In this document: piece after piece, positions 1-53,900 of the stretch | Layout of the letters: each line of letters begins with the position of its first letter | How positions within the stretch are numbered: the first letter of the stretch is position 1 | DNA from: Serripes groenlandicus | Taxonomy: Eukaryota; Mollusca; Bivalvia; Cardiida; Cardiidae | NCBI GenBank assembly: GCA_031761405.1 | Contig: JASEVX010000001.1 | Location: forward strand, 44,247,669 to 44,311,668 | Direction of reading: 5' to 3' | DNA: 64,000 bases | Notes under the pieces: generated by a model | What the model was told of the DNA's origin: nothing | What the model saw: the letters and a program-made list of their open reading frames with translations, nothing else | The model's database searches: none | Position numbers and translations under genes: made by a program

Positions 1-510
1 ATTGAGTATAGTTGAAAACATTTTGGCAATTTCTCCTTTTTTTGTCACAATGTTTTCATAAGTCATCCGTCAGAAAGCAAATTTATGTGGCTTAATATAT
101 ATTGATTGGGTCAATAATTCACAAACTCATAAATATGTTGGACAACTCAGCCGTATTCAGTAAAGTATTAATGAATTGAGTGCAAAGGTCATAACAACAT
201 TTACCTGATTAAGTCTGACTGATCCAGTGGGTGTATGTATCTTTATTAAAATGTCTTTGGTTAGCCCTTGTACATACATATGCATTTTTCACATCTGCAG
301 CAGATGATTTTGGAAAACAATGTGGTAAAAGGAGAAATTGCTTCAACCAAGCAAGTTCTTTTTCTGGCACAATATTAAATAATTTACTTTCATTTATAGA
401 AATATTCAATATTTTTTGCAAAATCATTTGCTGCAGATTTGTTGATTGAGATGAAGGGTTAATAGCTTTAACTTATAGACTATTTAAAAGCCCTGTGTAA
501 TTTTTTACAG
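1..510. other. Intron sequence upstream of the first visible LRRC9 exon
   Basis: No coding exon is seen here. A decayed copy of the TTAA hairpin MITE lies at about 285-460: it has CTGCAGCAGATGA near 294, AAAGGAGAAATTGC near 330 and a terminal CTGCAGATTTGTTG near 430. A branch and pyrimidine region runs into the acceptor TTTTTTACAG at 501-510. The start of the gene is outside the window. Confidence 0.6.
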
Positions 511-42771
<42,261 letters not shown>

Positions 42772-42948
42772 TAGTACTGGAATAATTTAGGATGAAGACC
42801 AAAGATAAGAAGACACAAAGTGGTTCTACATGGTGCAGTCCAATAGGTTACCAACAGACAAGAAAATTGCAACAGTTGTCCTTAAAAACATCTAGGCAAA
42901 GATATGGTAGTCCCTATATATGAAAGAATTATTATCAATTAGTGTTAA

Positions 42949-43192
42949 AAAAAACATGTCTCAATCTTTTTCCATCTATAATAAATCTGCAACAGCAGAC
43001 AATTTTGAAAATATCTGGAAAAGAATTAGACAAATCTCTTATAAATAAAAAATATTATGAGTGAAAACTTGAAGACATTGTGGCAATAGGAGAAATTGCT
43101 CATTATGAGCCATTTCTTTTTTTGCCAAAACGTTTTTAAGACCTGTCTGCTGCAGATGCATAAAAATTCATCTGCAATTGGTAAAAGGTTAA
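42949..43192. mobile_element. Decayed TTAA-family MITE
   Basis: CTTTTTCCATCTATAATAAA on the left, GAGAAATTGCTCATTATGAG at the centre, and TTGGTAAAAGGTTAA on the right. It would lie in the 3' UTR if the exon at 42741 is used. Confidence 0.6.
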
Positions 43193-43505
43193 TAAAGGAT
43201 GTACTTTTCATGAATACATGTATAATACGATGACATTTATATAAATGTAATCAGAAAAATTGATTTTGGATTAGAAGGTCAATAATTCAGTTTAGTGGAA
43301 GGGTCATCTGTTAAATTGTTTGTGTTATCAATAATTAACCAATTTTGTTTAATTTATAATCTTAAGTTTAGTTATGTTTGAAAAATGAAATATATACTTG
43401 TATTTTTATATTTACATAAATTTAATTTTTCTTTGAGTATTTTTTATTTTTTTGTATGCCACATCAATGAAAAACATAGTGAAAGCCCAGTTAAGACTTG
43501 AAAAT
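43193..43505. other. No supported feature
   Basis: AT-rich, possible 3' UTR or intergenic sequence. Confidence 0.35.
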
Positions 43506-44451
43506 CGTATAACCCTTTCTCACATACAGTAAATCTTCAATAGGCAACTTTGAAAACCACGCAAAAATACGGATCATGCTCATTGGTATAATTATTTTAT
43601 AGAGATGAAAACATTTTGGCTATAGGAGAAACTGCTCATAATAGGCCAATGTTTTCAAAAGTTGTCTGTAGTAGTTTCGGGCAAAATGACTTTTTGGAAA
43701 GGGATAAGGATGTTCACAAGAACACAATTTCGAAGACTGATTTTGCTGTTTGACTTAATTGTGCTGATTTGTTAGCCTTTGTTTTGTTTATTTTTTCTTA
43801 ACTGGTGTGAAGATTTTTAACACATTTGAAAACAAGTGGAGATTGAGAAGAAATTTGCAAGAATCTAAGTTTGTTTTTTAGTAGACTTCTTTGAAACATT
43901 TAGTCAAAACTATGGAAACTTTCTGAAAATGAAAGAACAATTATTAAATAAAGATGAAAACATTGTTGCAAAAGGAGAAATGTTTCTCTTTTTCCCACAA
44001 TATTTTCACATGTCATCTTTGGAAAGTGTCTGTATATGGGAAAGGATTAAAGGTTGTAGTTACTTCATATTGGTTTTATTTAGTACTTCGTCCATGAAAA
44101 TATGTGATTCATTCAATGCACTTGTATTACCATATAACCTCATGATTGTCAGTCTCAGTTTAATATAATTATATTTATATGTTTGTTGTGCAATGTTTCC
44201 GTCCTCTCGAGTATGCCACTAATTAAATATTGATTTCATTGTGTAAATAAAATGCATTTACAATCTGATAACAAATTTGAAGTAAACATGTGAAGCGAAA
44301 ACATGTTGTTCTGTTTATTTTCAATTTCCCTTGTTTGAATAGTCTTATGCCCATGCCAAAATTTCTCTGAAGCAAATAGTGTTACTTCCCTTCTGTCATT
44401 TCGTCCATTTTCTTATTTTTTTCCAATGATATTGAGTGAATACAATTTTGT

Positions 44452-44640
44452 TTTCCCTGGCTTCGCCACACCAGTACTCCACACTATAATCTTTCCAAAC
44501 GCTTTTCAACATAGTCTATTAGCCCATTAGTGAAAGACGAATGATGCTTGTCGCATTTACTTTTGTCAAACTTTTGTCAAACGTCGGAAATAATGTTGGC
44601 TGAGTTGGGGTTCGAACTGACAAGCCCTCGATTGACAGCA
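44452..44640 (-). mobile_element. SINE, minus strand
   Basis: On the minus strand: TTCGAACCCCAACTCAGCCA, GACGTTTGACAAAAG, CACCAATGG-type block and GTGTGGAGTACTGGTGTGGC. Same family as 16462 and 49872; the tail is truncated. Confidence 0.75.
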
Positions 44641-44780
44641 AAAATATTGTAATTTGGCGATATCCAATAATTGTCTATGCAACACATGCATATATTTCTC
44701 CAATTTTTTGAGGATAGTTGTAGTGTGACAAGTCTGTGACTGTGTTGAGATTAGGTTGTCATATATATATGTAAAGAAAA

Positions 44781-44990
44781 AATATTTTGTCAAAACAAAA
44801 TGAGAAATTACTTATTTTGAGTAGTATATTTATCATAAACGATTCTGTGCTTGAGACCAGTTAGAGTTGAATCCATTAAATAAAAATATTTTGTTGAAAA
44901 AAAAGAAGAGAAATTACTTATTTTGAGTAGTATATTTATCATAAACGATTCGGTGCTTGAGACCAGTAAGGGTTGAATACCATTAAAACC
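44781..44990 (+). repeat. 104-bp tandem duplication
   Basis: AATATTTTGT...GAAATTACTTATTTTGAGTA then TTTATCATAAACGATTC is present at 44781 and 44885, with TCTGTGC / TCGGTGC and small indels as differences. Confidence 0.85.
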
Positions 44991-45061
44991 AGACACAAAC
45001 TTGGCTAGCTCATATATATATGTATAGCGAATTTTAATGAGATTGGTCCAGGTTCTTCCAA

Positions 45062-45445
45062 ACGGTAAACCAGACACTCCAAGAAAGACACTCCAAGAAA
45101 GACAATCCAAGAACGGACACTCCAAGAAAGACAAACCAAGAACGGAAACATCAGGAAAATCCAAATGCGGACACTCCAAGAAAGACACTCCATGAACGGA
45201 CTCTCCAAGAAAGGACACTTCAGGAAAGAAAAAACAAGGACAGACAAACCAAGAACGGACACATCAGGAAAATCCAAATGCAGACACTCCAAGAACGGAC
45301 TCTCCAAGAAAGGACACTTTAGGAAAGAAAATCCAAATACGGACACTCCAAGAAAGACGCTCCAAGAACGGACACTCCAAGAAAGGACACTTCAAGAAAG
45401 ACAAACCAAGAACGGACACATCAGGAAAATCCAAATACAGACACA
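45062..45445 (+). repeat. Minisatellite block of about 14-15-bp units with a longer higher-order unit
   Basis: Units are GACACTCCAAGAAA / GACACTCCAAGAACG, interspersed with CACATCAGGAAAATCCAAAT. Both strands are open for more than 100 codons because the unit is near a multiple of three. The peptides (TLQER, LECPFL) only follow the DNA repeat. Confidence 0.9.
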
Positions 45446-46011
45446 GACAGAAGTATTGTATATCTTTTCGTGCTATGATTTTGTATATACCGTTTGTGCC
45501 CCCTTAGTTGGAGCATACCTTATGCAGCTGTACTTTTGCCGTATGTCGGTGATACTTGTGTCATCATATGTTATATAACTGCAATGTTCTCTTGTTGAAT
45601 GCGCAATATATATACACAATACAATATATACAATACAATACAATTGAAACCCCGTAGACGTGTTCTTTTAAATCTACCACTTTAGGTTATCTCCACTTCA
45701 GATACGACACCTCAAACGGGTTGCAAATATTCGTATTGCTCAGGGTGACAGACTTTGCCATCAAAAAGATGCCCGTCACGTCATGAAACCCAAACCTGCA
45801 AAACATATAATTTGACGACACCGAGAACGTGTAAACTGGACTCCGCTCAAACCTTCGATTTTTCCCGCCAAAAATTCAGTGCAAAATGATATCAGTTAAT
45901 AGGTGCGTTTTCATTTCGGAATAAATCTCGATTGATTTCAATTGATTTCAGCTCCATGCGACTCCTGCGCAGAAATCATTGAAAAAGTGTTTTCAAACAT
46001 TTTCCCCAAGG

Positions 46012-46250
46012 GTAGAGTGTCCGTATTTGGATTTTCCTGTTGTGTCCGTTCTTGGTTTGTCTTTCTTGAAGTGTCCTTTCTTGGAGTGTCCGTATTTGGA
46101 TTTTCTTCATGTGCCGTTCTTGGTTTGTCCGTCCTTGTTTTTTCTTTCCTGAAGTGTCCTTTCTTGGAGAGTCCGTTCTTGGAGTGTCTGCATTTGGATT
46201 TTCCTGATGTGTCCGTTCTTGGTTTGTCTTTCTTGGAGTGTCTGTGTTCT
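46012..46250 (-). repeat. Inverted second block of the same minisatellite
   Basis: TGTCCGTATTTGGATTTTCC and TTTCTTGGAGTGTCC are the reverse complement of the block at 45062-45445, about 570 bases away. Confidence 0.9.
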
Positions 46251-46253
46251 CCT

Positions 46254-46354
46254 GGTGTATTCCCAAACAACGCAACCAGAACTGTAATTCGGTATGTCAG
46301 GTGTTTGGAAGAGAACCGAATTACAGTTCTGGTTGCGTTGTTTGGGAATACACC
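46254..46354. repeat. Perfect 40-bp inverted repeat with 21-base loop
   Basis: The arms are 46254-46293 (GGTGTATTCCCAAACAACGC...) and 46315-46354, exactly complementary over 40 bases. The hairpin abuts the minisatellite block and could be the terminal repeat of an element or a cruciform. Confidence 0.95.
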
Positions 46355-47600
46355 AATAGGATAGTCCATTTAACCCTTTCAATGCAGATTTATTTTTAAA
46401 TGGACGTTAGGAGCTTTTCATGCTGAAAAGGCCATAGGCAATTTTAGGAACATCAAGATAAAAATGTTGAATTGAGCAGCTAGCAGTAAAGAGCATGGTC
46501 ATTTGACGCGTATGTTGGCACAGGCTTCGATAACAGAAGTCGAAGGATTAATCCAAGATATAACCGGTAACACTGAAATAAAGTTGAAAGAATCGCCATA
46601 TGGTTATTTCTGCCGAGTTTAGATGGCTCCGTTAGTATCGTCGATATCTGTCGAGCTCATGAGTTTAGATCTTGGCACATTCTCTTTCATGATTGACAAA
46701 AACCAACAGCAGTAAGATATATAGGTCTCCAGTTGCATGTACAGTATGAAAAAGGATGACTGGTGATATAACGCATAGGCTTGCGTGATTGATGTATCGT
46801 TTGCTGCAAATACCTCAATATAAAGAAATGGGCTGCTTGATGAAAAAGAAAATTGAGAACTCGGAGAGTTCCCTTTTGAAAGTCGCGTTTTTTATTCAGC
46901 TCTGCGGCCATGATAAGTTTGTAGAGAGAAAGTATGTCGCATTTCCTTTTTTTTTAAAGCAGAACACACGCGTTAAAATAAATTTCATATGGTGGCGATT
47001 GTGATGAAATCGCCACTTAGCTTACTACACTCACGCACTCACACACACACACACACTTTTATATATAAATTTCCGGCAGTTACTGCAAACCGAATTACGG
47101 CATAGTACATAGTTCCATCTTTTGTGCAGACTATGAGGTGTTCCCTTGCAAGAAGAAAAAGAAGCTAACACATATACATTAAGAGCAGTGTACGTGCACA
47201 CTCGCACAAGTTTGCAAGATTATTATACAGCTACACAAATCCATATATTATCTAGGAATTTAAAACATAGGCTAGCTATAAATGGAGGCAGATTTCATAG
47301 AGCGAGATGTTACTAAAATAAGAACTGACCATAGCAACAGCCAACCATTCGGGCAGGGTGCCTGACACATACATGGTACATCTCTCACATGCTCATTGTA
47401 CTTAAAAAGGATTGAGTATAAGGTTATTAAGTCAAAAATCGCAAAGATGCGCACCTTTGGTGATTGTGTAAGTGCTTCAAGATGTTGGAGAATTTTCTGT
47501 TTCTCATCTGATTGTATGACCCTTTCAATGAATAGAGCATTCCAAAATCCGAGCTGAGCACGCCCGGTTGCATTCATACCGGTAGTAGTCTACACACAAC
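46355..47600. other. Stretch with no firm feature
   Basis: It includes a short CA tract (about 47038-47056). A 101-codon minus-strand frame (47272-47577, with RIFAIFDLITLYSILF) shows no splice context or family motif that I recognise. Confidence 0.4.
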
Positions 47601-47793
47601 TATGGTACAGAGATAGAGCGTCGGCCTCTTGTACCAAAGGTCCCGGGTTCAAATCCAGTGATGAGCGGGTTCTGCCGATGGGATTTTTCCACACAAACGG
47701 TGCGAGTACTGGTTAAGTCTACAGGAAGCAGACATCGAGCGTGATTAATATAAGCTGAAAGCTTGTTTCGCAATCGATGTAAACTAAATAAGT
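47600..47793 (+). mobile_element. tRNA-derived SINE, diverged family
   Basis: AGAGCGTCGGCCTCTTGTAC, then GGTCCCGGGTTCAAATCC (B box), GGTGCGAGTACTGGTTAAG and a TGTAAACTAAATAAG tail. Confidence 0.6.
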
Positions 47794-48950
47794 TTATAAC
47801 TAAAAGTATGGTATGGATTTCGCATACTGATGCCATAATATAATTATGTCAAGGAACAAACAGTAACAGAGACGTTGTTGGTCTTTAAAAGTGTCAACCT
47901 GATGATGGTGCGAGGGCGCATGAACAGTCTGGAATTTACAAAGAACAATGTAGTTTAAAACCCGAGCTGTCTAATGCGCCAACCGATTTTGGCCAGTGCG
48001 TTGTCGTTCACTTAGTGTGCGTCAGCTCTCGTTACTCGTTCGTCGAGCGCGCTGGATCAACGATATGCATTCGCTCCGTCGGATTTGTGTGCATGCACAA
48101 AACATGTGCGATGAGCTCGACGCATGAATTAACACGCCAGAAGGACGCCAGGCACGTACAGAGCGCGCTGGACCAACGCCAGACACGCTGGGAGTTAGTT
48201 ATATTTTCGTCGGCTGAGGCCTAGTGAACACCTTGCGTGCTTCTAACGCATGCCCGGCGAATATACAGATGTACGCATGTAAGCGATTTTTAAATGTTAG
48301 TTCATGTTCTTGTAATGATGCCATTTTGGGGGACCTAGGTAGATTGATCTTCTATTTCTTTGCCAGGTGACAATAACACTTAAGTAAAAAAAAATGTTCA
48401 ACATTGAAGTATTTTGGAAAATCGTTACACGCCTTTTCTGTAACATGCTTGACAATTGCCACCCAGATGTTTTCAGCGCTTTGATTATCCATGTCGTTAC
48501 TTGGCATCAATTTGCCCTGTATTGTTTGCCGTTTATATTTGTTGAACATGATAGAGATGTTGCGGTAAGAGTGACATGGTAACTTCAAATATCTCATTTT
48601 CACAAAATAGTAACGACCACTACAATACTATCATGTGCTGAATGAGTAAAGTGCGAAACTTTAAACGGAAACACCGTATGTTTACAGTAAAGAAATTTGG
48701 ACAAACAAACAAACTTATCTTTCATTTACATGTTGGTGTTCTCAAAATTGTGAAACGTGAGATTGCAATGTCCTTGACAGGATTCAGTACATCATTCGAC
48801 TGCAAACGGTACGTTAAATCGTAAACAAATAGAATATAAAGACACATGTACTAAATATGTAAAATCTACTTCATTTATTTGGCAATCAGCGAAAACATGA
48901 ATGTATAAAAAAACACAAACGTATGTATACATCATTTGATAATCATTGAA
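47794..48950. other. No gene recognised; GC-richer patch at about 48000-48240
   Basis: The patch contains the repeated phrase GAGCGCGCTGGA(T/C)CAACG (48056 and 48160) and many CpGs, unlike its AT-rich surroundings. Short open frames here have no recognisable features. Confidence 0.4.
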
Positions 48951-48952
48951 AT

Positions 48953-49167
48953 ATTAACACTTCCCCACTAACGGACACATCTGCAGCAGGCAACTTTTGA
49001 AAACAATGTTGCGAAAGAAGAATTGCTCATAATGAGCAATGTCACATTTTGCACAATGTTTTCATTTCTTTTTCAGTGATAACACTTTTGTTTATAGAGT
49101 TTCAATAATTTTGCCTGGATAGTTTCAAAATAGTCTGCTGCAGATTTGTTATATGTGAGAAGATAAA
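48953..49167. mobile_element. Decayed TTAA-family MITE
   Basis: TTAACACTTCCCCACTAACG on the left, CTGCAGCAGGCAACTTTTG, GCTCATAATGAGCAATGTC, and GTCTGCTGCAGATTTG on the right. Confidence 0.7.
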
Positions 49168-49359
49168 TGATCATAATTAAATTGTGAATAATATACAACA
49201 AAAATAAACATATCATCATAAGTAAATATTCATAAAACAATCACAGTGAATGTACATGTATGTATGACATAAACAATTGGCAAAATCGAGTTCCAATATT
49301 GGCTAAATTGAGTCGTGTGATAATATAACCCTCACTTCGGGAAGTTATGCGGCCTTTAC

Positions 49360-49572
49360 GCTTTCCCACATGCGGCAAATCTGCAGCAGACGACTTTGAA
49401 AACGGCTTGTCAAAACTATGAAATATCTCTTTTATTGAAATTATAATGCTTTACCATAGTTGAAAATATTGTGACGACAGGAGCAATTGCTCATCATGAG
49501 CAATTTTCACTTTTGCCACACTGTTTCTAAAAGACGCGTGCTGCAGATGTGTCTCTTAATGGGAAAGGGGGA
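49360..49572. mobile_element. Decayed TTAA-family MITE
   Basis: GCTTTCCCACATGCGG, CTGCAGCAGACGACTTTGAA, TTGCTCATCATGAGCAATTT and TGGGAAAGGGGG. Confidence 0.7.
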
Positions 49573-49871
49573 AATAAAGAGGAGTTTGATCGAAACAGTG
49601 TTTTGAAAGCAAATTTAGTTCAAAGCATCCCAATGAACTTACTGCAGGCTTTTCATATGTTCCACCTTGTAATTCCCTGTAATAAAAAGAGCTTGATATA
49701 GATGCATTTCAATTAAAGAACACATATTTTCTTTTTACAGACCATATTTTATTTTTTATTGAATAACTATATTAAACATAGAATATTGCAACGTTTATGG
49801 TGCCATAGTCCTGCCTAGACATTATTAATAAGCAATTTGTCGTCTGAATGACATACCCGATGACATCCTTG

Positions 49872-50132
49872 GCGTTTAACGCCGTTTTCAACAATTGTTC
49901 AGTCACATTACGGCGGCAAGTTCACATACTGATGTGTTTCCTGGCTTTCCTCACACCAGTACTCCACACAACATTCTTTCCAAGCAACTGGCTCCTTGTC
50001 CATATAGACTGTAAGCCCATTGGTGGAAGACGATCGACGCTTACAGTGACTTTTGTCAAACGTCGGAAATAATGTTAGCCGAACTCACAACCCCTTGGTT
50101 GACAGCTCGCGTCGCTACCGCCTGAGCTCGGC
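49872..50132 (-). mobile_element. tRNA-derived SINE, complete, minus strand, with 10-bp target duplication
   Basis: The minus strand reads GAGCTCAGGCGGTAGCGACG, GAGCTGTCAACCAAGG, GGTTGTGAGTTCGGC, the shared body, and a GGCGTTAAACGCC end. GACATCCTTG is duplicated at 49862-49871 and 50133-50142. Confidence 0.9.
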
Positions 50133-50471
50133 GACATCCTTGAAATACATATTGTCATAAAACTAGCGGGAGCTACATATCCAGTTTTTGTCAGAAGGCG
50201 CATAAAGGTTTGTATAACATATGCGCGGATGGTGAAGACTCTGACGAGACTATGTGAATTTACAGCCTCGTCTAAGTCTTCTCTGTACGCAAATTCATTA
50301 AGACCAGAAAACGCTAGATATAGTTTAAATGAAACACAAATTGCTGAAAGGCAATGTATGTTTTGTCCCTATGTACCTATACTACTGACACAATTTTCTT
50401 TTTTTTTTACAGAATGTTTTTCACCACATGTATATATGTGTGCATGTATACTACTGACACCAAAAACATCA

Positions 50472-50701
50472 TTAACCCTTTCCCCCATATAGACGCTTTC
50501 TGACGCCTCTGCAGCAGACGGCTTTTTGAAAACATAGTAACAAAAGAAGAAATTGCACAAAACGTGCAATTTCTCCTTTTGTCACTATGTTTTCCACTTT
50601 TAGTCATAGGTTATCCATTCAATTATAGAGATTTTCTATTATTTGACAAAATACGTTCAAAGTTGTCTGCTGCAGAATTGTCGTATGAGGGAAATGGTTA
50701 A
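50472..50701. mobile_element. TTAA hairpin MITE, orientation A, near-consensus (230 bp)
   Basis: TTAACCCTTTCCCCCATATA to TATGAGGGAAATGGTTAA. Centre GAAATTGCACAAAACGTGCA. Confidence 0.95.
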
Positions 50702-50825
50702 ATGCTAATAACACTTTTTAAACTGTATGAATGCTTTTTACATAATGTGTTTCACCACATGAATATATGTGTGTATGTATACACTACAAACACCAACAAC
50801 ATCATTACAAGCCAACAACACTTTT

Positions 50826-50946
50826 TTAACGTTTTTTACAGAACACAAACACGACTAGAAGGACAACCACCACTAAGGCAATAGAGCCAATCACTATCCC
50901 GACAATCAGTCCTGTACTTGCGCCGCCGCCACTACCACTACTGCTT
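50826..50946 (-). CDS. Exon 3 of the 81-residue membrane protein (transmembrane exon)
   Basis: The acceptor on the minus strand is TTTTTCAATTACAG. The first base completes Thr42; the exon then encodes the Ser/Gly linker, transmembrane helix and CKKR, with TAA at 50828-50826. The next bases are A-rich, with no obvious donor. Confidence 0.7.
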
Positions 50947-53900
50947 CTGTAATTGAAAAAATAAAATAAAACGAGCGGCGTCACAGGAAATTCAACCTTA
51001 CGGTATTTGTGACAAGTGTAGATCTAGATCATTTAGCATATCATTGGCGTAGTGTGATCTGAATCTGAACTGTTTGCTATAATAAAGTAAAAGAAACAGC
51101 AAAGAGGCATCTGATGCAGACAACTTTTTGAAAACAATGTGAAAAAAGAAGAAATTGCTCATCATGAGCAGTTTCTCCTTTTGCCAAAATTGCTTTCAAT
51201 TCTTCTCGAAAATCAACTTTTCTTATGGAGAGATATTTCACATTTTTGCATAAATATTCTCAAAGTCGTCTATTGCAGATTTGCTGTATGTGGGAAAGGG
51301 TTAAGTGTACATTAATATGGATGTGTCAATCGATCCATGTCTGTACTTGTAATAGAAGCTGTAAGATTGTTTTCTCGTAGTGCACAGGTCATTTATCTTT
51401 TCCCACATACAGCAAATCTGCAGCAGACAAAAATATGAAAACTCTCTGAAAATATAATATTCAATAGAGTCGAACACATTGTGGCAAATGGAGCAATGTG
51501 GCTACTACATAGGCGTCAACATACGTCTGTATAAGAGAAATGATTAAACAGTTGGCTGATGGAACCTTTTTGTGAAGCCAATGTCACGTGACCATCTGAC
51601 CAGGCTCTTAAACCGTGTGCTCTAATCAACAAGTGTATCTTGATATCCCTAAAATGGCTATAGACTCTTCCTAATGCAATTAAAGCTGGACAAGTCAATT
51701 GTATAAAGGTTGATAGAATTAGATAATGATTTAGCACTTATTCCGCTTAGAGATCAGGGACGTATTCAGAGTATATCATTACACCGAGTACTCGGACGAG
51801 TGTTAGCCGAATTAAATTACAGCCTTTAATTAACAAAACGCTTTCAAGAGTGCTCGGTGTCTTAACCCGACGTTAAAACCCAATTATGTATATAAATCAA
51901 ACTTACGTGCTGCGATAGCGACTGCGAGAAGTGCTCGCTCGACCAGTACCACCACGTCTACAGTCAACATCTGAAATGTATTGATGGTGTATACTTTTGT
52001 TAACTTTTCAATAATACAACAAATCTGCAGCAAACGACTTTGAAAATCTAGGCAAAAATAGGGGAAATCTTTATAAATTATAGTTTAATTAATGAATGGA
52101 AAACATCGTGGCAAATGGAAAAACTGCTCATTACGATCAATGCTTTCAAAAGTCGCCTGCTGAAGATGCGTTTGGGTGTAGGTTAATTAATTACATATTG
52201 GTCATTAATTTTACATAATAAGGAGGTCTCATCTTAATTCTAAGATAAATCCATTCATGTTAACCCTTTCCCACATACAACAAATGTGCAGCAGACGACT
52301 TTGGAAACATGTGGACAAAAATATAGAAAATCCTTATAAATGAGGGTATATTTACTGAAAAAAGTTTTTGCTACAATGATTTCCAGAGTCGTCTGCTGCA
52401 GATTAGTGAAAATGCGTCTATAGATGGGAAAGGGTTAAATAAATGTCTCGTGAGAGTATAGAGAGTTATCTTTTACGAATAAATAGTACAACGGCATCCC
52501 TGAAATGCACTTAAGATGTCTGATTCTTGGAGGCATGGGAAAATCCAAAACGTGACCTCATTGCAGTGACGGTGTATCCAAAACGATGACGCTATGCTTT
52601 TCATGTATTTATGACGCACATTGCATGATGTGTTTATTTAATATGTAATTAACAAGGACCTTAAATGTGCTGAACTCGTGATGGAGATCAAAATGTTGAA
52701 ACTTCTGCAAATAGCTTTAAGAGTATCAACAAAGTAAGTAATAAATAGTTCAATTTAATTTTGGCGGTAAACTTTGAAAATAAGTCAATTGAAAGTCGTG
52801 AAAATGTACACAAATGGGCTTACCTAGTAAAATTGAAGCATAAACGATAAATATGTAGATGTTTATTAAATTTGGAAAGTGAAATTATTAATCTTTGTTT
52901 ATTTTATTCCAAAATTAATATTTCAAAACACCTTTGGAACAGTTTTAAAATTTGGACTATACTATCTATAATCCGGAGTTCAGCACCTTTAAAACATCTG
53001 CTGAGGTAAGTGTATAAGTTAATAACTAAGTAAGTAAGTAAGTAAGTATGTAAATAACTAAATAACATACTAAAGCAATATGTCTATAACAATAATATAC
53101 ACACAACACAACTGTATAATGAAAAGGCACTCGGCCTCATTGGTTTATATATATTTCACTGTTAAGATACAGTGAAAACATTTGACTATTTCCGAATAAT
53201 TTTAGCTTCTTTCTTACACCCTTTCCCTCATACGATAATTCTGCAGCAGACGACTTTGAACATATTTTGTCAAAAAATAGAAAACCTTTATAAGTGAATG
53301 GATAGCCTATGACTAAACGTGGAAAAATTGTGGCAAAAGGAGAGATTGCTCGTTTTGAGCAATTTCTATTTTTGTCACTATGTTTTCACTAAGCCGTCTG
53401 CTGCAGAGGCGCCAGAAAGCGTCTATATGAGGGAAAGGGTTAAAACGCGTTCTGCGTCTCGGGGTCTTACCGACTCCACATTTTGGCATCGTTTAAAGTT
53501 ACGTTGGTGTGAAACTAGTAGGGTCAGGAAACGCAGTTATGTCTTTATTACGTAAAGGCGGACAGTAAAGACGCTAGTGATAATTATAGGTGCTGAAATC
53601 TAAATTTTGAAATGTTGTAATTTCTGCAAATATTGCTAATAGTGACAACAAAGTATGTAATACATTGTTCAAAACTATTTTGGCGGTAAATGTTGAAAAA
53701 CAGTCAATTGAAAGTCATGCAAATGTACACAATTGGGCTTATTGGGTATGTCTACCCAGGAAAAATAAAACATAAACGATCAATATTTAGAAGTTTATTG
53801 TACTGGAAAGTGAAATAATTACACTAATTTTTTATACTAGAATAAGTTTTTAATATTTCAAGACAACTTGTGAATACTATCATTAATCTGGAGTTCAGCC

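Noticed and set aside
45005..46382. Several frames above 90 codons on both strands (LECPFL, TLQER repeats)
   Set aside because: The unit length keeps all frames open on both strands. This is repeat geometry, not coding.
47272..47577. 101-codon minus-strand frame as a gene
   Set aside because: No recognised motif, no splice context, and no neighbouring exon in phase. Length alone is not enough.
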